Shown one piece after another: positions 42,824 to 53,555 of a stretch of 64,000 nucleotides of DNA (positions are counted from its first letter, which is position 1; every line of letters begins with the position of its first letter). Under the pieces are notes generated by a model. It saw only the letters and a list, made by a program, of their open reading frames with translations, did not search any database and was not told the DNA's origin. Both the position numbers and the translations under genes were made by a program. The stretch comes from Sandaracinobacteroides sayramensis (GTDB lineage Bacteria > Pseudomonadota > Alphaproteobacteria > Sphingomonadales > Sphingomonadaceae): positions 1-64,000 of the forward strand of contig NZ_JAKLSQ010000013.1 of NCBI RefSeq assembly GCF_022014495.1, read 5' to 3'.

Positions 42824-44164
42824 ATGGCTTTCGACTATGAGTATTTCGTCATCGGCGCCGGCTCCGGCGGAGTCCGCTCGTCGCGCATCGCTTCCGCTCA
42901 TGGCGCGAAGGTCGCCATAGCCGAGGAGTATCGCGTCGGCGGCACCTGCGTGGTGCGCGGCTGCGTGCCCAAGAAGCTGCTGGTGATCGGCGCCCACTTC
43001 GCCGAGGATCTGGAAGACGCCGAACGCTATGGCTGGAAGATCGAGGGCAAGAGCTTCAACTGGCCAACGCTGCGCGACAATGTGCTGGCGGACGTCGACC
43101 GCCTCACCGCCGCCTATCAATCGACGCTGGACAGCCACAAGGTCGAAACCATCCTCGGCCGCGCCACGCTCGCCGGCCCCAACCGAGTCCGCGTCGACGA
43201 CCGGGAAGTGACCGCGCGGCATATCCTCGTCGCCACCGGCGCCCGGCCGCAGGTGCCCGACATCCCGGGCGCCGAACTCGGAATCACCTCGAACGAGATC
43301 TTCCACCTGGAAAGCCTTCCGAAGCGCGCGATCATCTGCGGCGCTGGCTATATCGCCAACGAATTCGCCGGAATCCTGAACGAGCTTGGAGTGGAAGTCA
43401 CCCTCGTCGTCCGCTCCGACACGCTGCTGCGCGGCTGGGACCGTTCGCTGGCGGACCGGCTGATGGCGATCTCCACCGAAAAGGGAATCCAGTTCCGCTT
43501 CAACACCCAGCCCGAGAAGCTGGAAAAGCAGGCCGACGGCAGCCTGCTGATGCATTGCAAGGGCGGCAAGGCGCTGGAAACCGACCTGCTGCTCTGGGCG
43601 GTCGGCCGCGTCCCCAACAGCGCCGGGCTGGGCCTCGAGGAACTGGGCGTCGAACTCGCCGACAATGGCGCCATTCCGGTCGACGCCGCCAGCCACACCG
43701 CCCTCCCCTGGCTGCACGCCGTCGGTGACGTGACCGACCGGCTGCAACTCACGCCCATCGCCATCCGCGAAGGCCATGCGCTGGCCGACAAGCTGTTCGG
43801 CAGCAAGGAGTGGACGGTGGACCATGACTGCGTGCCGTCCGCCGTCTTCAGCCATCCGCCGCTCGCCAGCGTCGGCCTCACCGAGGCGCAGGCACGCAAC
43901 CAGCATGGCAATGTGAAGATCTTCACCAGCGATTTCCGGCCGATGAAAAGCGTCCTCGCCGGCCGCAACGAGCGCTGCCTCTACAAGCTGGTGGTCGATG
44001 GCGCGACCGACCGGCTGCTGGGCGCCCATATGATCGGCCCGGATTCGCCCGAAATCCTGCAGGCGCTGGCCATCGCCGTGAAGGCCGGCCTCACCAAGGC
44101 GCAGGTGGACCAGACGGTGGCGCTGCACCCCTCCATGGCGGAAGAACTGGTTCTCATGCGCTGA
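42824..44164 (+). CDS. gor: Glutathione reductase
   Basis: The 446-aa flavoprotein has the FAD-binding GAGSGGVRSSR, the redox-active GGTCVVRGCVPKK (C42, C47), the NADPH-binding GAGYIANEFAG with the Arg residues (VVRSDTLLRGWDR) that select NADPH, and the C-terminal HPSMAEEL whose His takes part in catalysis. It keeps glutathione reduced in the cytoplasm. Confidence 0.93.
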   Translation: MAFDYEYFVIGAGSGGVRSSRIASAHGAKVAIAEEYRVGGTCVVRGCVPKKLLVIGAHFAEDLEDAERYGWKIEGKSFNWPTLRDNVLADVDRLTAAYQSTLDSHKVETILGRATLAGPNRVRVDDREVTARHILVATGARPQVPDIPGAELGITSNEIFHLESLPKRAIICGAGYIANEFAGILNELGVEVTLVVRSDTLLRGWDRSLADRLMAISTEKGIQFRFNTQPEKLEKQADGSLLMHCKGGKALETDLLLWAVGRVPNSAGLGLEELGVELADNGAIPVDAASHTALPWLHAVGDVTDRLQLTPIAIREGHALADKLFGSKEWTVDHDCVPSAVFSHPPLASVGLTEAQARNQHGNVKIFTSDFRPMKSVLAGRNERCLYKLVVDGATDRLLGAHMIGPDSPEILQALAIAVKAGLTKAQVDQTVALHPSMAEELVLMR

Positions 44165-44218
44165 AGCATGGCCGATGCGGCAGTGGATCGGCTCGAATAA
44201 AACCCGCCGCCCCAACCC

Positions 44219-44247
44219 GTCACCCCGGGCTTGACCCGGGGTCCAGC
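44219..44247. repeat. REP-like repeat (copy 2)
   Basis: One full 29-bp unit with the CCCCGGGCTTGACCCGGGG core, followed after about 30 bp by a decayed inverted partner (around 44276-44304). It lies between gor and the DAHP synthase gene. Confidence 0.8.
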
Positions 44248-44413
44248 TTTTTCCAGGGCACGACCCTCAAGGAAGCCCCCTGGCTCGAACCCGGGATAAC
44301 CGGAATCGGCAAAACCGCTCCCAACCAATGCAAAGCACCCCATTGCCGCCGATGGCCTCTGCTTGCAGACATCCCTTGCGCTCACGACATTTGCGAGTCA
44401 TGAGACGCCCCTT

Positions 44414-45784
44414 ATGAGCAGGAAATGGACCCCGGAGAGCTGGCGGACCGCCGAAGCGCGGCAGATACCCCTTTGGCCGGACGCTGAAAAGGCAAAGGCC
44501 GTCGAAGCCGAGATGCGGAGCTTCCCGCCGCTCGTCTTTGCCGGAGAGACGCGCCAACTGACCGAGCGCTTCGCCGATGTCGTCGCCGGCCGGGCTTTCC
44601 TGCTCCAGGGCGGCGACTGCGCCGAAAGCTTCGCCGAATTCCACCCGAACAACATCCGCGACACCTTCCGGGTGCTGCTGCAGATGGCCGTCACCCTCAC
44701 GTTCGCCAGCCATATGCCGGTGGTGAAGGTGGGCCGCATGGCCGGGCAGTTCGCCAAGCCGCGCTCGTCGGACATCGAGGAACTGGGCGGCGTCTCGCTC
44801 CCCTCCTACCGCGGCGACATCGTCAACGACATCGCCTTCGAGGAAACGGCCCGCATCCCCGATCCGGACCGGCAGAAGCGCGCCTATATGCAGGCGGCCT
44901 CCACGCTGAACCTGCTGCGGGCGTTCGCCACCGGTGGCTACGCCAATCTGCACCAGGTCCATAAGTGGAATCTAGACTTCGTCGCACGCTCCCCCTGGGC
45001 CGAGCGCTATTCCGAAGTCGCCAACCGCATCGGCGAAGCGCTTTCCTTCATGGAGGCCTGCGGCATCTCGCCCGACACCGTGCCGCAACTGAAGGGCACG
45101 GAATTCTACACCAGCCACGAAGCGCTGCTTCTGGGCTATGAGGAAGCCATGACCCGGCAGGACAGCCTGACCGGCCAGTGGGTCGACACCTCCGCCCATA
45201 TGCTCTGGATCGGCGACCGCACCCGCTTCGAGGGCTCGGCGCATCTGGAGTTCCTGCGCGGCGTGATGAACCCGCTGGGCCTCAAATGCGGGCCGACCCT
45301 GAAGCCGGACGAACTCATCCGCCTGATCGACACGCTGAACCCGGCGAACGAACCCGGCCGCCTCACCCTCATCAGCCGTTTCGGCGCCGACAAGGTGGAA
45401 GCGCATCTGCCCGCCCTCGTCCGCGCCGTCCAGCGCGAGGGGCGGCATGTCATCTGGTCCTGCGACCCGATGCACGGCAACACGGTAAAGGCCGGCTCCG
45501 GCTACAAGACCCGGCCGTTCGACCGGATCCTCGCCGAAGTGCGGCAGGTGTTCGCGGTGCACCGCGCCGAGGGCAGCTTCATGGGCGGAATCCATGTGGA
45601 GATGACCGGCCAGAACGTCACCGAATGCACCGGCGGCGCCATCGCCGTGACGGACGAGGGGCTGGCCGACCGCTACCACACCCATTGCGACCCGCGCCTG
45701 AACGCCGGGCAGGCGCTGGAACTGGCCTTCCTGCTGGCGGAAGAACTCGCCGCCCACCGCAAAGGCCTGCCGAAAGCCGCCTGA
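44414..45784 (+). CDS. aroG: Class II 3-deoxy-7-phosphoheptulonate synthase
   Basis: The 456-aa protein is of the plant-like class II type, recognised by [52 protein letters not shown] and the C-terminal [13 protein letters not shown]. It starts the shikimate pathway by joining PEP and erythrose-4-phosphate. ATG 44414 gives the usual N-terminus [11 protein letters not shown]; the upstream in-frame ATG was rejected. The symbol is approximate, since class II enzymes carry several names. Confidence 0.93.
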   Translation: MSRKWTPESWRTAEARQIPLWPDAEKAKAVEAEMRSFPPLVFAGETRQLTERFADVVAGRAFLLQGGDCAESFAEFHPNNIRDTFRVLLQMAVTLTFASHMPVVKVGRMAGQFAKPRSSDIEELGGVSLPSYRGDIVNDIAFEETARIPDPDRQKRAYMQAASTLNLLRAFATGGYANLHQVHKWNLDFVARSPWAERYSEVANRIGEALSFMEACGISPDTVPQLKGTEFYTSHEALLLGYEEAMTRQDSLTGQWVDTSAHMLWIGDRTRFEGSAHLEFLRGVMNPLGLKCGPTLKPDELIRLIDTLNPANEPGRLTLISRFGADKVEAHLPALVRAVQREGRHVIWSCDPMHGNTVKAGSGYKTRPFDRILAEVRQVFAVHRAEGSFMGGIHVEMTGQNVTECTGGAIAVTDEGLADRYHTHCDPRLNAGQALELAFLLAEELAAHRKGLPKAA

Positions 45785-45825
45785 GAACCTCCGCTGAAGG
45801 GGGCAAACCACTGTCCCCAACCTTC

Positions 45826-45854
45826 GTCACCCCGGGCTTGACCCGGGGTCCAGC
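45826..45854. repeat. REP-like repeat (copy 3)
   Basis: A single 29-bp unit with the same core, 41 bp after the DAHP synthase stop. No inverted partner is seen. Confidence 0.8.
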
Positions 45855-45936
45855 TTCTGCGCCCCATCCCCAGAACCCAAAGCTTGCCACACCCAGATTA
45901 TACGGATAGCCTCTCCGCAAAATCGGAGGAGAGGCC

Positions 45937-47316
45937 ATGAACGCGCCCGTCAATCCCGGCGATCTCTACCCCGCAGACCTGAAGGTCCGTGGATTCGAGG
46001 ATTTCGCCCATGTCCCCGGCCCGCAGCCGGCGCGCTCACGCACGTGGCGCACCATCCAGTTCCTGCGCGACCCGAAGGGCACGATCGAATGGCTGGCCGA
46101 CACCTATGGCCTCGTCTTCCGGCGGCAGGATTATATGGGCTGGGGCGTCACCCTCCTCGGCCCGGAGGCGAATGAGCTGGTCCTTTTCAACAAGGACAAG
46201 ATCTTCTCCTCGAAGCTCGGCTGGGACCCGGTGCTGGACATGGTGTTCCCCAACGGCCTGATGATGATGGATTTCGATCCGCACCGGAAGGACCGCAAGA
46301 CCCTGTCTGTCGCCTTCAAGCCGGCGCCGATGAAGGCCTATCTCGGCGGGCTGAACGAAGGCATCGCCCGCCGCGTCGGCCAGTGGAGCCAGACCGACAG
46401 CTTCAAATTCTACCCCGCCATCAAGGACCTGACGCTGGACCTCGCGGCCGGCTCCTTCCTCGGCATCGCCTGGGGGCCGGAAGCGCAGAAGATTAACCAG
46501 GCCTTCACCGACATGGTGCGCGCCTCGGTCGCCATCGTCCGCCGGCCGCTTCCCTTCACCCAGATGCGCCGGGGCGTGAAGGGCCGGCAATATCTGTGCG
46601 ACTTCTTCGGCCGCGAAATCCCCAACCGCCGGGGCAAGGAAGGCGATGATTTCTTCACCCAGTTCTGCAACGCCCGCGACGAGGACGGCAAGCTGCTGAC
46701 CGATCAGGAAATCATAGACCATATGAACTTCCTGATGATGGCCGCGCACGACACGCTCACCTCCTCCATCACCTCCATGGTCTACCATCTCGGCCGCAAC
46801 CCGGAATGGCAGGAAAAGCTGCGCGAGGAAGTGGACGGAGTCCGCGCCCGCCACGGCGACTCGCTCTCCTATGAAGCGCTGAGCGAGCTCGAACTGGTGG
46901 AAATGGCCTTCAAGGAATCGCTCCGCCTCGTGCCGCCGGTGCCGATGATCCCGCGCCGCGCGGTCAAGGATTTCGAGTTCCAAGGCTATCATATCCCCGC
47001 CGGCTCCGGCGTCGGAATCAACACGCTCTACACCCACCATATGGAGGAGCATTGGCCCGATCCCGAGCGCTTCGACCCGCTGCGCTTCACCACGCAGATG
47101 TCGGCCAACCGGCACAAATACGCCTGGGTGCCCTTCGGCGGCGGCGCGCATATGTGCCTGGGGCTGCACTTCGCCTATATGCAGGCCAAGGCGTTCTTCT
47201 TCCGCCTGCTGTCCGACCGGAGGATCGAACTGCCGCAAGGCTATGAATGCGCCTTCCACATGGTGCCGATCCCGCGCCCGAAGGACGGGCTGCCGGTCAG
47301 CCTCCCTCCCCGCTGA
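45937..47316 (+). CDS. Cytochrome P450
   Basis: The 459-aa haem monooxygenase shows the I-helix AAHDT (269-273), the K-helix ExxR in KESLR, and the haem-binding loop [10 protein letters not shown] with the cysteine at 407. Substrate cannot be told from sequence; the N-terminal region without a membrane anchor indicates a soluble bacterial P450, which needs separate redox partners that are not encoded nearby. It follows a good GGAGAGG site. Its 3' end overlaps the convergent tgt by 20 bp. Confidence 0.93.
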   Translation: MNAPVNPGDLYPADLKVRGFEDFAHVPGPQPARSRTWRTIQFLRDPKGTIEWLADTYGLVFRRQDYMGWGVTLLGPEANELVLFNKDKIFSSKLGWDPVLDMVFPNGLMMMDFDPHRKDRKTLSVAFKPAPMKAYLGGLNEGIARRVGQWSQTDSFKFYPAIKDLTLDLAAGSFLGIAWGPEAQKINQAFTDMVRASVAIVRRPLPFTQMRRGVKGRQYLCDFFGREIPNRRGKEGDDFFTQFCNARDEDGKLLTDQEIIDHMNFLMMAAHDTLTSSITSMVYHLGRNPEWQEKLREEVDGVRARHGDSLSYEALSELELVEMAFKESLRLVPPVPMIPRRAVKDFEFQGYHIPAGSGVGINTLYTHHMEEHWPDPERFDPLRFTTQMSANRHKYAWVPFGGGAHMCLGLHFAYMQAKAFFFRLLSDRRIELPQGYECAFHMVPIPRPKDGLPVSLPPR

Positions 47317-48424
47317 GCCGGCCGAGGCGTTCGCGCGCGAACGCCTCCACCCGCCCGGCGGCAATGGCGTCGCGCAGGCCCTGCATGAGCTGCTGATAAT
47401 GCCAGATATTGTGCTGGGTCAGCAGCATCGGCCCCAGCATCTCCTCGGCCTTGATCAGATGGTGCAGATAGGCGCGGCTGTAATGCGCGCAGGTCGGGCA
47501 AGGGCATTCCGCGTCCACCGGCCCCACATCCTCGGCATGGCGGGCGTTGCGCAGGTTCAGCGTCCCGTCCATCACAAAGGCCTGCGCCGTCCGGCCGGAG
47601 CGGGTGGGCATCACGCAATCGAACATGTCCACCCCGCGCAGCACCGCGCCGATGATGTCGGAGGGCTTCCCCACCCCCATCAGGTAACGCGGCTTGTCCG
47701 CCGGCAGCAGGCCGGGGGCATAGTCCAGCACCCCGAACATCGCCTCCTGCCCCTCGCCCACCGCCAGCCCGCCGATGGCATAGCCCTCGAAGCCCACCTC
47801 GATCAGCCGCTCGGCCGATTCCCGGCGCAGATCCTCGAACACATTGCCCTGCTGGATTCCGAACAGCGCCGGCGCCGGATCGGCGAGAAAGGCCTCGCGC
47901 GAGCGCTTCGCCCAGCGCATCGAAAGCCGCATCGCCCGCGCCGCATCCTCGTGCGTCGCCGGATGGGCGATGCACTCGTCGAACGCCATCACGATGTCGG
48001 AGCCGAGCAGCCGCTGGATCTCCACCGAGCGCTCCGGGCTGACGAAATGCTTCGAGCCGTCGATATGCGACTGGAAGGAAACCCCCTCCTCGGCGATCTT
48101 CACCAGCGCCCCCAGGCTCATCACCTGGAAGCCGCCGCTGTCGGTCAGGATCGGCCCCTCCCAGTTCATGAAGCGGTGCAGCCCGCCCAGCCGCGCCATC
48201 CGCTCCGCCCCGGGGCGGAGCATCAGATGGTAGGTGTTCCCCAGAAGGATATCGGCGCCTGCCGCCCGCACCTGCTCCGGATGCATGCCCTTCACCGTGG
48301 CGGCGGTGCCCACGGGCATGAAAGCCGGCGTGCGGATATCCCCCCGGTCGGTGCGGATCACGCCGGTGCGCGCCCGTCCGTCGGTGGCGTGAAGATGGAA
48401 AGTGAATTGATTCAATTTCAACAC
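47297..48424 (-). CDS. tgt: Queuine tRNA-ribosyltransferase
   Basis: The 375-aa protein has [10 protein letters not shown], the catalytic Asp of [19 protein letters not shown], and the zinc site [17 protein letters not shown]. It exchanges guanine 34 for preQ1 in tRNAs with GUN anticodons. The GTG start at 48424 ([16 protein letters not shown]) is preferred; the longer frame begins in the glycosylase gene. It follows queA with one DNA-repair gene between them. Confidence 0.95.
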   Translation of the reverse strand: MLKLNQFTFHLHATDGRARTGVIRTDRGDIRTPAFMPVGTAATVKGMHPEQVRAAGADILLGNTYHLMLRPGAERMARLGGLHRFMNWEGPILTDSGGFQVMSLGALVKIAEEGVSFQSHIDGSKHFVSPERSVEIQRLLGSDIVMAFDECIAHPATHEDAARAMRLSMRWAKRSREAFLADPAPALFGIQQGNVFEDLRRESAERLIEVGFEGYAIGGLAVGEGQEAMFGVLDYAPGLLPADKPRYLMGVGKPSDIIGAVLRGVDMFDCVMPTRSGRTAQAFVMDGTLNLRNARHAEDVGPVDAECPCPTCAHYSRAYLHHLIKAEEMLGPMLLTQHNIWHYQQLMQGLRDAIAAGRVEAFARERLGRLSGEGG

Positions 48425-48425
48425 T

Positions 48426-48914
48426 CTAGAGATAGGAACGCAGGCCGGCCCAGATCGCCCGCTTGCTCTCGAACGGCATCGCGGCATAGGCCGGGCTGCT
48501 CGATGGAAGCGGAATAAGGGCCGGATGCGCCGCGGCCAGTTGCCGGCTGCCTATACGATGGGCGGTGCCGCCGTTGAAGGCAATTGCGCGCAGGTCCGGC
48601 AGCCGCCGCACCAGTTCCGGCAGATCGTTGGCGGTGATGTCGCGCATGTCGGCGTCCAGGCTGCCCACCCTGCGCGCGGACTTCACGACATCCCACAAGC
48701 CGATCCCGCCCTCCCGCAACGCCCCCAGCCTGTCGGGATAGGCCAGCGCCACGAGCGGCCGGTCCAGCACGGCTTCCAGCAGCTTCCAGAACTGGTTGCG
48801 CGGATGGGCATAATATTCTCGCGCGGCCAGAGAGGCGGCACCCGGCAGGCTGCCGAGAATCAGCAGCCGCGCATCCCCGCGCACGGCCGAGGGGAAAGAG
48901 GTGGCGGCAGTCAT
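48426..48914 (-). CDS. Hypoxanthine-DNA glycosylase-like (uracil-DNA glycosylase superfamily)
   Basis: The 162-aa protein has [13 protein letters not shown] near the N-terminus and [13 protein letters not shown], the pattern of the deoxyinosine-DNA glycosylase branch of the UDG superfamily, and IAFNGGTA and LPSSSPAYA as the later motifs. It should remove deaminated bases such as hypoxanthine. ATG 48914 overlaps the queA TGA (ATGA). It sits between queA and tgt in one operon. Confidence 0.8.
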   Translation of the reverse strand: MTAATSFPSAVRGDARLLILGSLPGAASLAAREYYAHPRNQFWKLLEAVLDRPLVALAYPDRLGALREGGIGLWDVVKSARRVGSLDADMRDITANDLPELVRRLPDLRAIAFNGGTAHRIGSRQLAAAHPALIPLPSSSPAYAAMPFESKRAIWAGLRSYL

Positions 48915-49921
48915 GGCAGCAGCAGGGAAGAATCCCCATAGCTGTAGAAGCGATAGTCGGCTGCAACGGCATGGGCATAAGCGCCGCGCATCCGCTCCAG
49001 CCCCATCAGCGCGCTCACCAGCATGAACAGGGTGCTGCGCGGCAGGTGGAAGTTCGTCATCAGCCCGTCCACCGCCCGGAAGCGATAGCCCGGCGTGATG
49101 AAGATATCGGTCGTGCCGGTGAAAGGCTCCAGCCCGCTCGCCTCCAGCAGCCGCAGAGAGGTGGTGCCGATCGGGATGATCCGCCGCCCTTCCCGCTTCG
49201 CCGCCTTCAGCCGCGCCGACACCTCGTCCGGCACCCGCCCCCATTCGTGGTGCATCCGGTGGTCGGCGGTGTCGTCCACCTTCACCGGCAGGAAGGTGCC
49301 GGCGCCCACATGCAGCGTCACGGTTTCGCGCTGCACGCCTGCCGCTTCCAGCGCCGCCAGCAGCTCCGGCGTGAAGTGCAGCCCGGCGGTCGGCGCCGCC
49401 ACCGCGCCATCCTCGCGCGCGAATAGGGTCTGGTAATCGGCCTTGTCGCGCTGGTCGATTCCGCGCTTGCGGGCGATATAGGGCGGCAGCGGCATGGTCC
49501 CGGCGCGCTCCAGCGCCACTTCCAGCGGCTCGGCGCTTTCGAAGCGCCAATGCACCTCGCCGCCCTCACCCTTGCTTTCCACCACCCCCGCCAGCGTCTC
49601 GCCGAACGCAACCCTATCGCCGCGCTTCAGCCGCCTGGAATTGCGCACGAAGGCCAGCCATTCCATCGGCCCCAGCCGCATGTGCAGGGTCACGTCGATC
49701 CGCGCTTCCCCCTTCAGCCCGGAAAGCTGCGCCGGAATCACCCGCGTGTCGTTCCCCACCAGCACATCGCCGGGCCTCAGCAGAGAGGGCAAGTCGCGCA
49801 CCAGATGGTCGGAAAGCCCGTCCGCGGCCACGCGCAGCAGCTTCGCGCTGTCGCGCGGGCTGGCGGGGCGAAGCGCGATGCGGTCCTCCGGCAGGTCGAA
49901 ATCGAAATCGTCCACGCGCAT
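48911..49921 (-). CDS. queA: S-adenosylmethionine:tRNA ribosyltransferase-isomerase
   Basis: The 336-aa protein has the family signature [52 protein letters not shown], and [17 protein letters not shown]. It makes epoxyqueuosine from preQ1-tRNA. It leads the queA-glycosylase-tgt operon. Confidence 0.95.
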   Translation of the reverse strand: MRVDDFDFDLPEDRIALRPASPRDSAKLLRVAADGLSDHLVRDLPSLLRPGDVLVGNDTRVIPAQLSGLKGEARIDVTLHMRLGPMEWLAFVRNSRRLKRGDRVAFGETLAGVVESKGEGGEVHWRFESAEPLEVALERAGTMPLPPYIARKRGIDQRDKADYQTLFAREDGAVAAPTAGLHFTPELLAALEAAGVQRETVTLHVGAGTFLPVKVDDTADHRMHHEWGRVPDEVSARLKAAKREGRRIIPIGTTSLRLLEASGLEPFTGTTDIFITPGYRFRAVDGLMTNFHLPRSTLFMLVSALMGLERMRGAYAHAVAADYRFYSYGDSSLLLP

Positions 49922-49942
49922 GGGCGGCCGTTCCGCCCGGCG

Positions 49943-50662
49943 TCAGGGCTTCGGCTCGGCCGGAGGCTGTTGCATCAGCTTCGCGGCTTCCGCCGCCAGC
50001 GGGTCGGCGTCAACCTTGGGGGCCGGGAAAACCGGAGGCGCCTTGTTGTCTGCGCCGATCGACGCCTGCAGGATGCGGCTGGGATTGGCCGGCGGTTCGC
50101 CGCGCTCGATCGCGTCCACCCACTGCATGCCGGAAATCACCCGGCCGAACACGGTATATTGCCGGTCCAGCTTCAGCATCGGCTGGAACATAATGAAGAA
50201 CTGGCTGTTAGCGCTGCTCTCGTCGCTGGTGCGGGCCATGGAAACGGCGCCGCGCACATGCGGCGCCTCGTTGAACTCGGCGTTCAGCGCCGGCATGTCC
50301 GAGCCGCCCTGCCCCGTGCCCTTCGGGTCGCCGGTCTGCGCCATGAAGCCGTCGATCACCCGGTGGAAAAGCAGTCCGTCGTAAAAGCCGTTGCGGGTCA
50401 GCGTCTTGATCCGCTCCACATGATTGGGCGCGATATTCGGCCGCAACAATATGGTCACCCGCCCCCCGGTCGAGAGATCCAGATACCAGACATTCTCCGG
50501 GTCTACGACGGGCAGCACCCCCGTCACCCCGGCCACCGCCGGGCCGGCCGGAGAAGCCTGCTGCGAATCCGTCTCCCGCGGCGCGGATTCATGCGGAAGC
50601 TGGGCGGCGGCCGGCGCAGCGAACGAGATCGCAAAGGCGGCCAGAATCAGGCGGATAGGCAT
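49943..50662 (-). CDS. Secreted cyclophilin-type peptidyl-prolyl isomerase
   Basis: The 239-aa protein has a signal peptide (MPIRLILAAFAISFAAPAAAQ), a short linker and a cyclophilin domain with FYDGLLFHRVIDGFMAQTGD, MARTSDESSANSQFFI and FGRVISGMQWVDAI, followed by a Pro-rich tail. It helps fold periplasmic or outer-membrane proteins. ATG 50662 is chosen for the signal peptide. Confidence 0.9.
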   Translation of the reverse strand: MPIRLILAAFAISFAAPAAAQLPHESAPRETDSQQASPAGPAVAGVTGVLPVVDPENVWYLDLSTGGRVTILLRPNIAPNHVERIKTLTRNGFYDGLLFHRVIDGFMAQTGDPKGTGQGGSDMPALNAEFNEAPHVRGAVSMARTSDESSANSQFFIMFQPMLKLDRQYTVFGRVISGMQWVDAIERGEPPANPSRILQASIGADNKAPPVFPAPKVDADPLAAEAAKLMQQPPAEPKP

Positions 50663-50703
50663 GGACGGCTTCTTCTCCGCCAAGGCTTTCGGGGGGCTGA
50701 ACA

Positions 50704-51192
50704 TCAACCGCCGGAACGCCCGATTCGCTCGCGCACCTCCAGCGCCATCTGCTCAGAGACGAATTTGTCGATAGCGCCGCCATAAGCGGCGATTTCCTTC
50801 ACCAGCCGCGAGGCGATCGGCTGCAAGGCCACATCCGCCATCAGGAACACCGTCTCGATCTCGGAATTCAGCTGCTGGTTCATGCCGGCCATCTGGAATT
50901 CATATTCGAAATCGGCGACCGCCCGCAGCCCGCGCACGATGATGGAGGCGCCCTGCGCTTCCGCGAAATGCATCAGCAGCGCGTCGAAGGAGACCACTTC
51001 CACATTGTCGATATGGGCGATTTCGCGCTTCACCTGCGCCACCCGCTCGTCCAGCGTGAACAGCGGCGATTTGGACGGGTTGGTGGCGACACCGATGATC
51101 AGCCGGTCCACCAATTTGGCGCCGCGGCTGATGATGTCCATATGCCCCAGCGTGATGGGGTCGAAGGTTCCCGGATAGACACCGATGCGCAT
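50704..51192 (-). CDS. coaD: Phosphopantetheine adenylyltransferase
   Basis: The 162-aa protein has GTFDPITLGHMDII (nucleotidyltransferase TxGH motif), RGLRAVADFEYEFQMA and the ISSRLVKE-like IASRLVKEIAAYGG. It makes dephospho-CoA in CoA synthesis. It follows ispA with a 3-bp gap. Confidence 0.96.
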   Translation of the reverse strand: MRIGVYPGTFDPITLGHMDIISRGAKLVDRLIIGVATNPSKSPLFTLDERVAQVKREIAHIDNVEVVSFDALLMHFAEAQGASIIVRGLRAVADFEYEFQMAGMNQQLNSEIETVFLMADVALQPIASRLVKEIAAYGGAIDKFVSEQMALEVRERIGRSGG

Positions 51193-51195
51193 GGT

Positions 51196-52092
51196 TCAGC
51201 GATCCCGTTCGATGGCGAAGCGGGCGATGGCGCGGAGCAGGTCCGCCTCAGGCCCGAAGCCTTGCAGATGGTGGATGGCCTGGTCGATCAGCATTTCCGC
51301 CTGCGCCCGCGCGCGCTCGACGCTCAGCAGCGACACGAAGGTGGACTTGCCGGCGGCCCCGTCCTTGCGGAGCGCCTTGCCGGCGGCTTCCGGGTCGCCC
51401 TCCACGTCCAGCAGGTCGTCGGCGATCTGGAAGGCCAGCCCCAGGTCGCGCGCATAGCCGCGCAGCTTCAGCCGGGTCTGCGGCCCCACCTTGCCCATGA
51501 TGGCGCCGGCTTCCACGGAAAAGCCGATCAGCGCCCCGGTCTTCAACTGCTGCAGTCGGGTGGTCGTCGGCAGGTCGAAGCGGGTCTTTTCCGCCGCCAG
51601 ATCCATCATCTGCCCGCCGGCCATCCCGGCCGGGCCGGACGCCCGCGCCAGTTCCAGCACCAGTTCCGACCGCACGAACGGATCCTCATGCGTCGCTTCG
51701 TCGGCCAGCAATTCGAAGGCGACCGCGAACAGACTGTCGCCGGTCAGAACGGCAATCGCCTCGTCGAACGCCTTGTGCACCGTCGGCTTGCCCCGCCGCA
51801 GGTCGTCGTCGTCCATGCAGGGCAGATCGTCGTGGACGAGGCTGTAGACATGCACCGCCTCGATCGCCAGCGCCACGCGCATCGCCCGCTCGCGGTCGAC
51901 GTTGAACAGGTCGCAAGAGGCCACCACCAGCAGCGGTCGCATCCGCTTGCCGCCGCCCATCACCGCATAGCGCATCGCCTCGTAAAGGCGGCCACGCGCA
52001 TCCTCCGGCACGGCCAGCAGCCGGTCGAAGCGGGCGTCGATCGCCTCGCTGATGGCGTCCAGGGCGGGTTTCAGGGTCTGGCTCGCTTGCAT
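51196..52092 (-). CDS. ispA: Farnesyl diphosphate synthase (polyprenyl synthase)
   Basis: The 298-aa protein has GGGKRMRPLL, the first Asp-rich motif DDLPCMDDDDLRRG and the second DDLLDVEGD. The two residues ahead of the first Asp-rich motif, and its length, fit a short-chain (C15) synthase. It supplies farnesyl diphosphate for quinones, carotenoids and cell-wall lipid carriers. It is paired with xseB upstream, a common arrangement. Confidence 0.93.
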   Translation of the reverse strand: MQASQTLKPALDAISEAIDARFDRLLAVPEDARGRLYEAMRYAVMGGGKRMRPLLVVASCDLFNVDRERAMRVALAIEAVHVYSLVHDDLPCMDDDDLRRGKPTVHKAFDEAIAVLTGDSLFAVAFELLADEATHEDPFVRSELVLELARASGPAGMAGGQMMDLAAEKTRFDLPTTTRLQQLKTGALIGFSVEAGAIMGKVGPQTRLKLRGYARDLGLAFQIADDLLDVEGDPEAAGKALRKDGAAGKSTFVSLLSVERARAQAEMLIDQAIHHLQGFGPEADLLRAIARFAIERDR

Positions 52093-52105
52093 GGTCTGGC
52101 GTGCG

Positions 52106-52348
52106 CTATCCGGCAAAGGGGGTCTCGGAAACGGGGCGGCCTTCGGGGTCGAGCTGAAGCTGGGCGATGCGCGCCTCGGCGGCGGACAGCTTCGCCTCGC
52201 AATGGGCGCGCAGCTTCTGCGCCTCCTCATAGAGGCTGATCGCCGCTTCCAGCGGAGCGTCGCCGGACTCGAGCTGCTTCACGATCGCTTCCAGCCGCTG
52301 CAGCGCGGCCTCGAAGCTCAAGCCGGAAATATCGTCGGTCCCTGCCAT
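52106..52348 (-). CDS. xseB: Exodeoxyribonuclease VII small subunit
   Basis: The 80-aa protein carries FEAALQRLEAIVKQLESGDAPLEAAISLYEEAQKL, the signature helix pair of XseB. It joins XseA to degrade single-stranded DNA. It lies 13 bp upstream of ispA in the same operon. Confidence 0.95.
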   Translation of the reverse strand: MAGTDDISGLSFEAALQRLEAIVKQLESGDAPLEAAISLYEEAQKLRAHCEAKLSAAEARIAQLQLDPEGRPVSETPFAG

Positions 52349-52431
52349 CTCGCCTCCCGCAAAGCCTGCCTTTGAACGGGGGGCGATGGCCGGTCAAGCC
52401 GCCAGCCTTCGGACAGGCGTCCGCAGCCGGT

Positions 52432-52980
52432 TTATTTCACGCGGGTGGCGCGGATATTCACCTTCACCGGAACCTTGAAACCGACCCATGTGCCGGCGGC
52501 ATCGCTGTCCTGGCCGATGCGGAAGCTGCGCCGGTCGAGCACGGTCTGCCCCTGCATCACCGCCGTATCGCCGGTGATGTTCAGCGTGAACGGCAGGCTG
52601 ACGGGCACGGAAACGCCGCGCATCGTCAAGGTGCCCTTGGCCAGATACTGCCCCGGCTTCACCTGGGTGATGCTGGTGGACTGGAACCGCGCCGTCGGCG
52701 TCTTCTTCACATCGAACCAGTCGGCGCCCGGCAGGCTGCCGTTCACCGTGCGGTCGGGCGTGGTGGCGGCCGCGAGGTCGATGGTCGCATCCACCTTCGC
52801 TTCGCCCGGCTTCGCCGGATCGAAACGGATATCGGCGGCGAACTTCGGGAATCTGCCTTCCACCTTCTGCCCGTTCCATTCGGCGGTGAAACCGATGGCG
52901 GACTGGGCGGGCACCACGGCCCACTGGCTGGCAGCGGCAGGGGCCGCCAGCAGGAACGACAAAGCGACGCGCGCGATCAT
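52432..52980 (-). CDS. YceI-family periplasmic protein (first of two)
   Basis: The 182-aa protein has a signal peptide (LLAAPAAA) and the YceI lipocalin-like barrel with VVPAQSAIGFTAEWNG, GSLPGADWFDVKKTPTARF and GTLTMRGVSVPV. YceI proteins bind isoprenoids such as polyprenyl quinones; the role in cells is unclear. It is coupled to the upstream cytochrome b561 gene (ATGA). Confidence 0.88.
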   Translation of the reverse strand: MIARVALSFLLAAPAAASQWAVVPAQSAIGFTAEWNGQKVEGRFPKFAADIRFDPAKPGEAKVDATIDLAAATTPDRTVNGSLPGADWFDVKKTPTARFQSTSITQVKPGQYLAKGTLTMRGVSVPVSLPFTLNITGDTAVMQGQTVLDRRSFRIGQDSDAAGTWVGFKVPVKVNIRATRVK

Positions 52981-53555
52981 GACGGCCTCCGAACCCAGGG
53001 CAGCATGCGCGCCAGCACATCGTCCCTGTCCCAGAAATGGTGCTTCAAGGCGCCGCCGACGTGCAGAAAGAACAGAAACGCCCCGAAGAAAGCCATCAGT
53101 TCATGGGCTTCGCTGGCGGCGCCCGCCGTTTCCTTGCTGCTGGCGATCGGCAGATGCGGCCATTCGAACAGCCCGAACCAGATGGTGGGGAACGCCAGCG
53201 GGCTGGCCGACACCATCACCCAGCCCGAAAGCGGCACCAGGATCATCACCGCATAGAAGCCCCAGTGGGTCAGCTTCGAAAGCAGCCGTTCCACCGGGGT
53301 CATGTGCGCGGGCAGCGGCGGCGCGCCGGCCACCAGCCGCACACCCAGCCGAACCAGGCTGAGCACCAGGATCGTAAGGCCGATGCTCTTGTGCAGCTGC
53401 GCGACGGTGAAGCCCAGTTGCCGGGTGGCGGGGTCGGCGGCGTTGAACAGATCCTCCATCAGCAGCCCGCCGACGAAATTGCCGATGAGCAGCAGCGCGA
53501 TCAGCCAGTGAAGGGTGATCGCCGTGCGGCTGTAGCTGCTGATGGCGCGGCTCAC
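52977..53555 (-). CDS. Cytochrome b561-type membrane protein
   Basis: The 192-aa protein has four membrane helices with haem-ligand His residues (TLHWLIALLL, QLHKSIGLTI, SEAHELMAF, LHVGGALKHHFW). It could carry electrons to or from ubiquinone. It sits between two YceI genes, with a 4-bp overlap at each border. Confidence 0.9.
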   Translation of the reverse strand: MSRAISSYSRTAITLHWLIALLLIGNFVGGLLMEDLFNAADPATRQLGFTVAQLHKSIGLTILVLSLVRLGVRLVAGAPPLPAHMTPVERLLSKLTHWGFYAVMILVPLSGWVMVSASPLAFPTIWFGLFEWPHLPIASSKETAGAASEAHELMAFFGAFLFFLHVGGALKHHFWDRDDVLARMLPWVRRPS

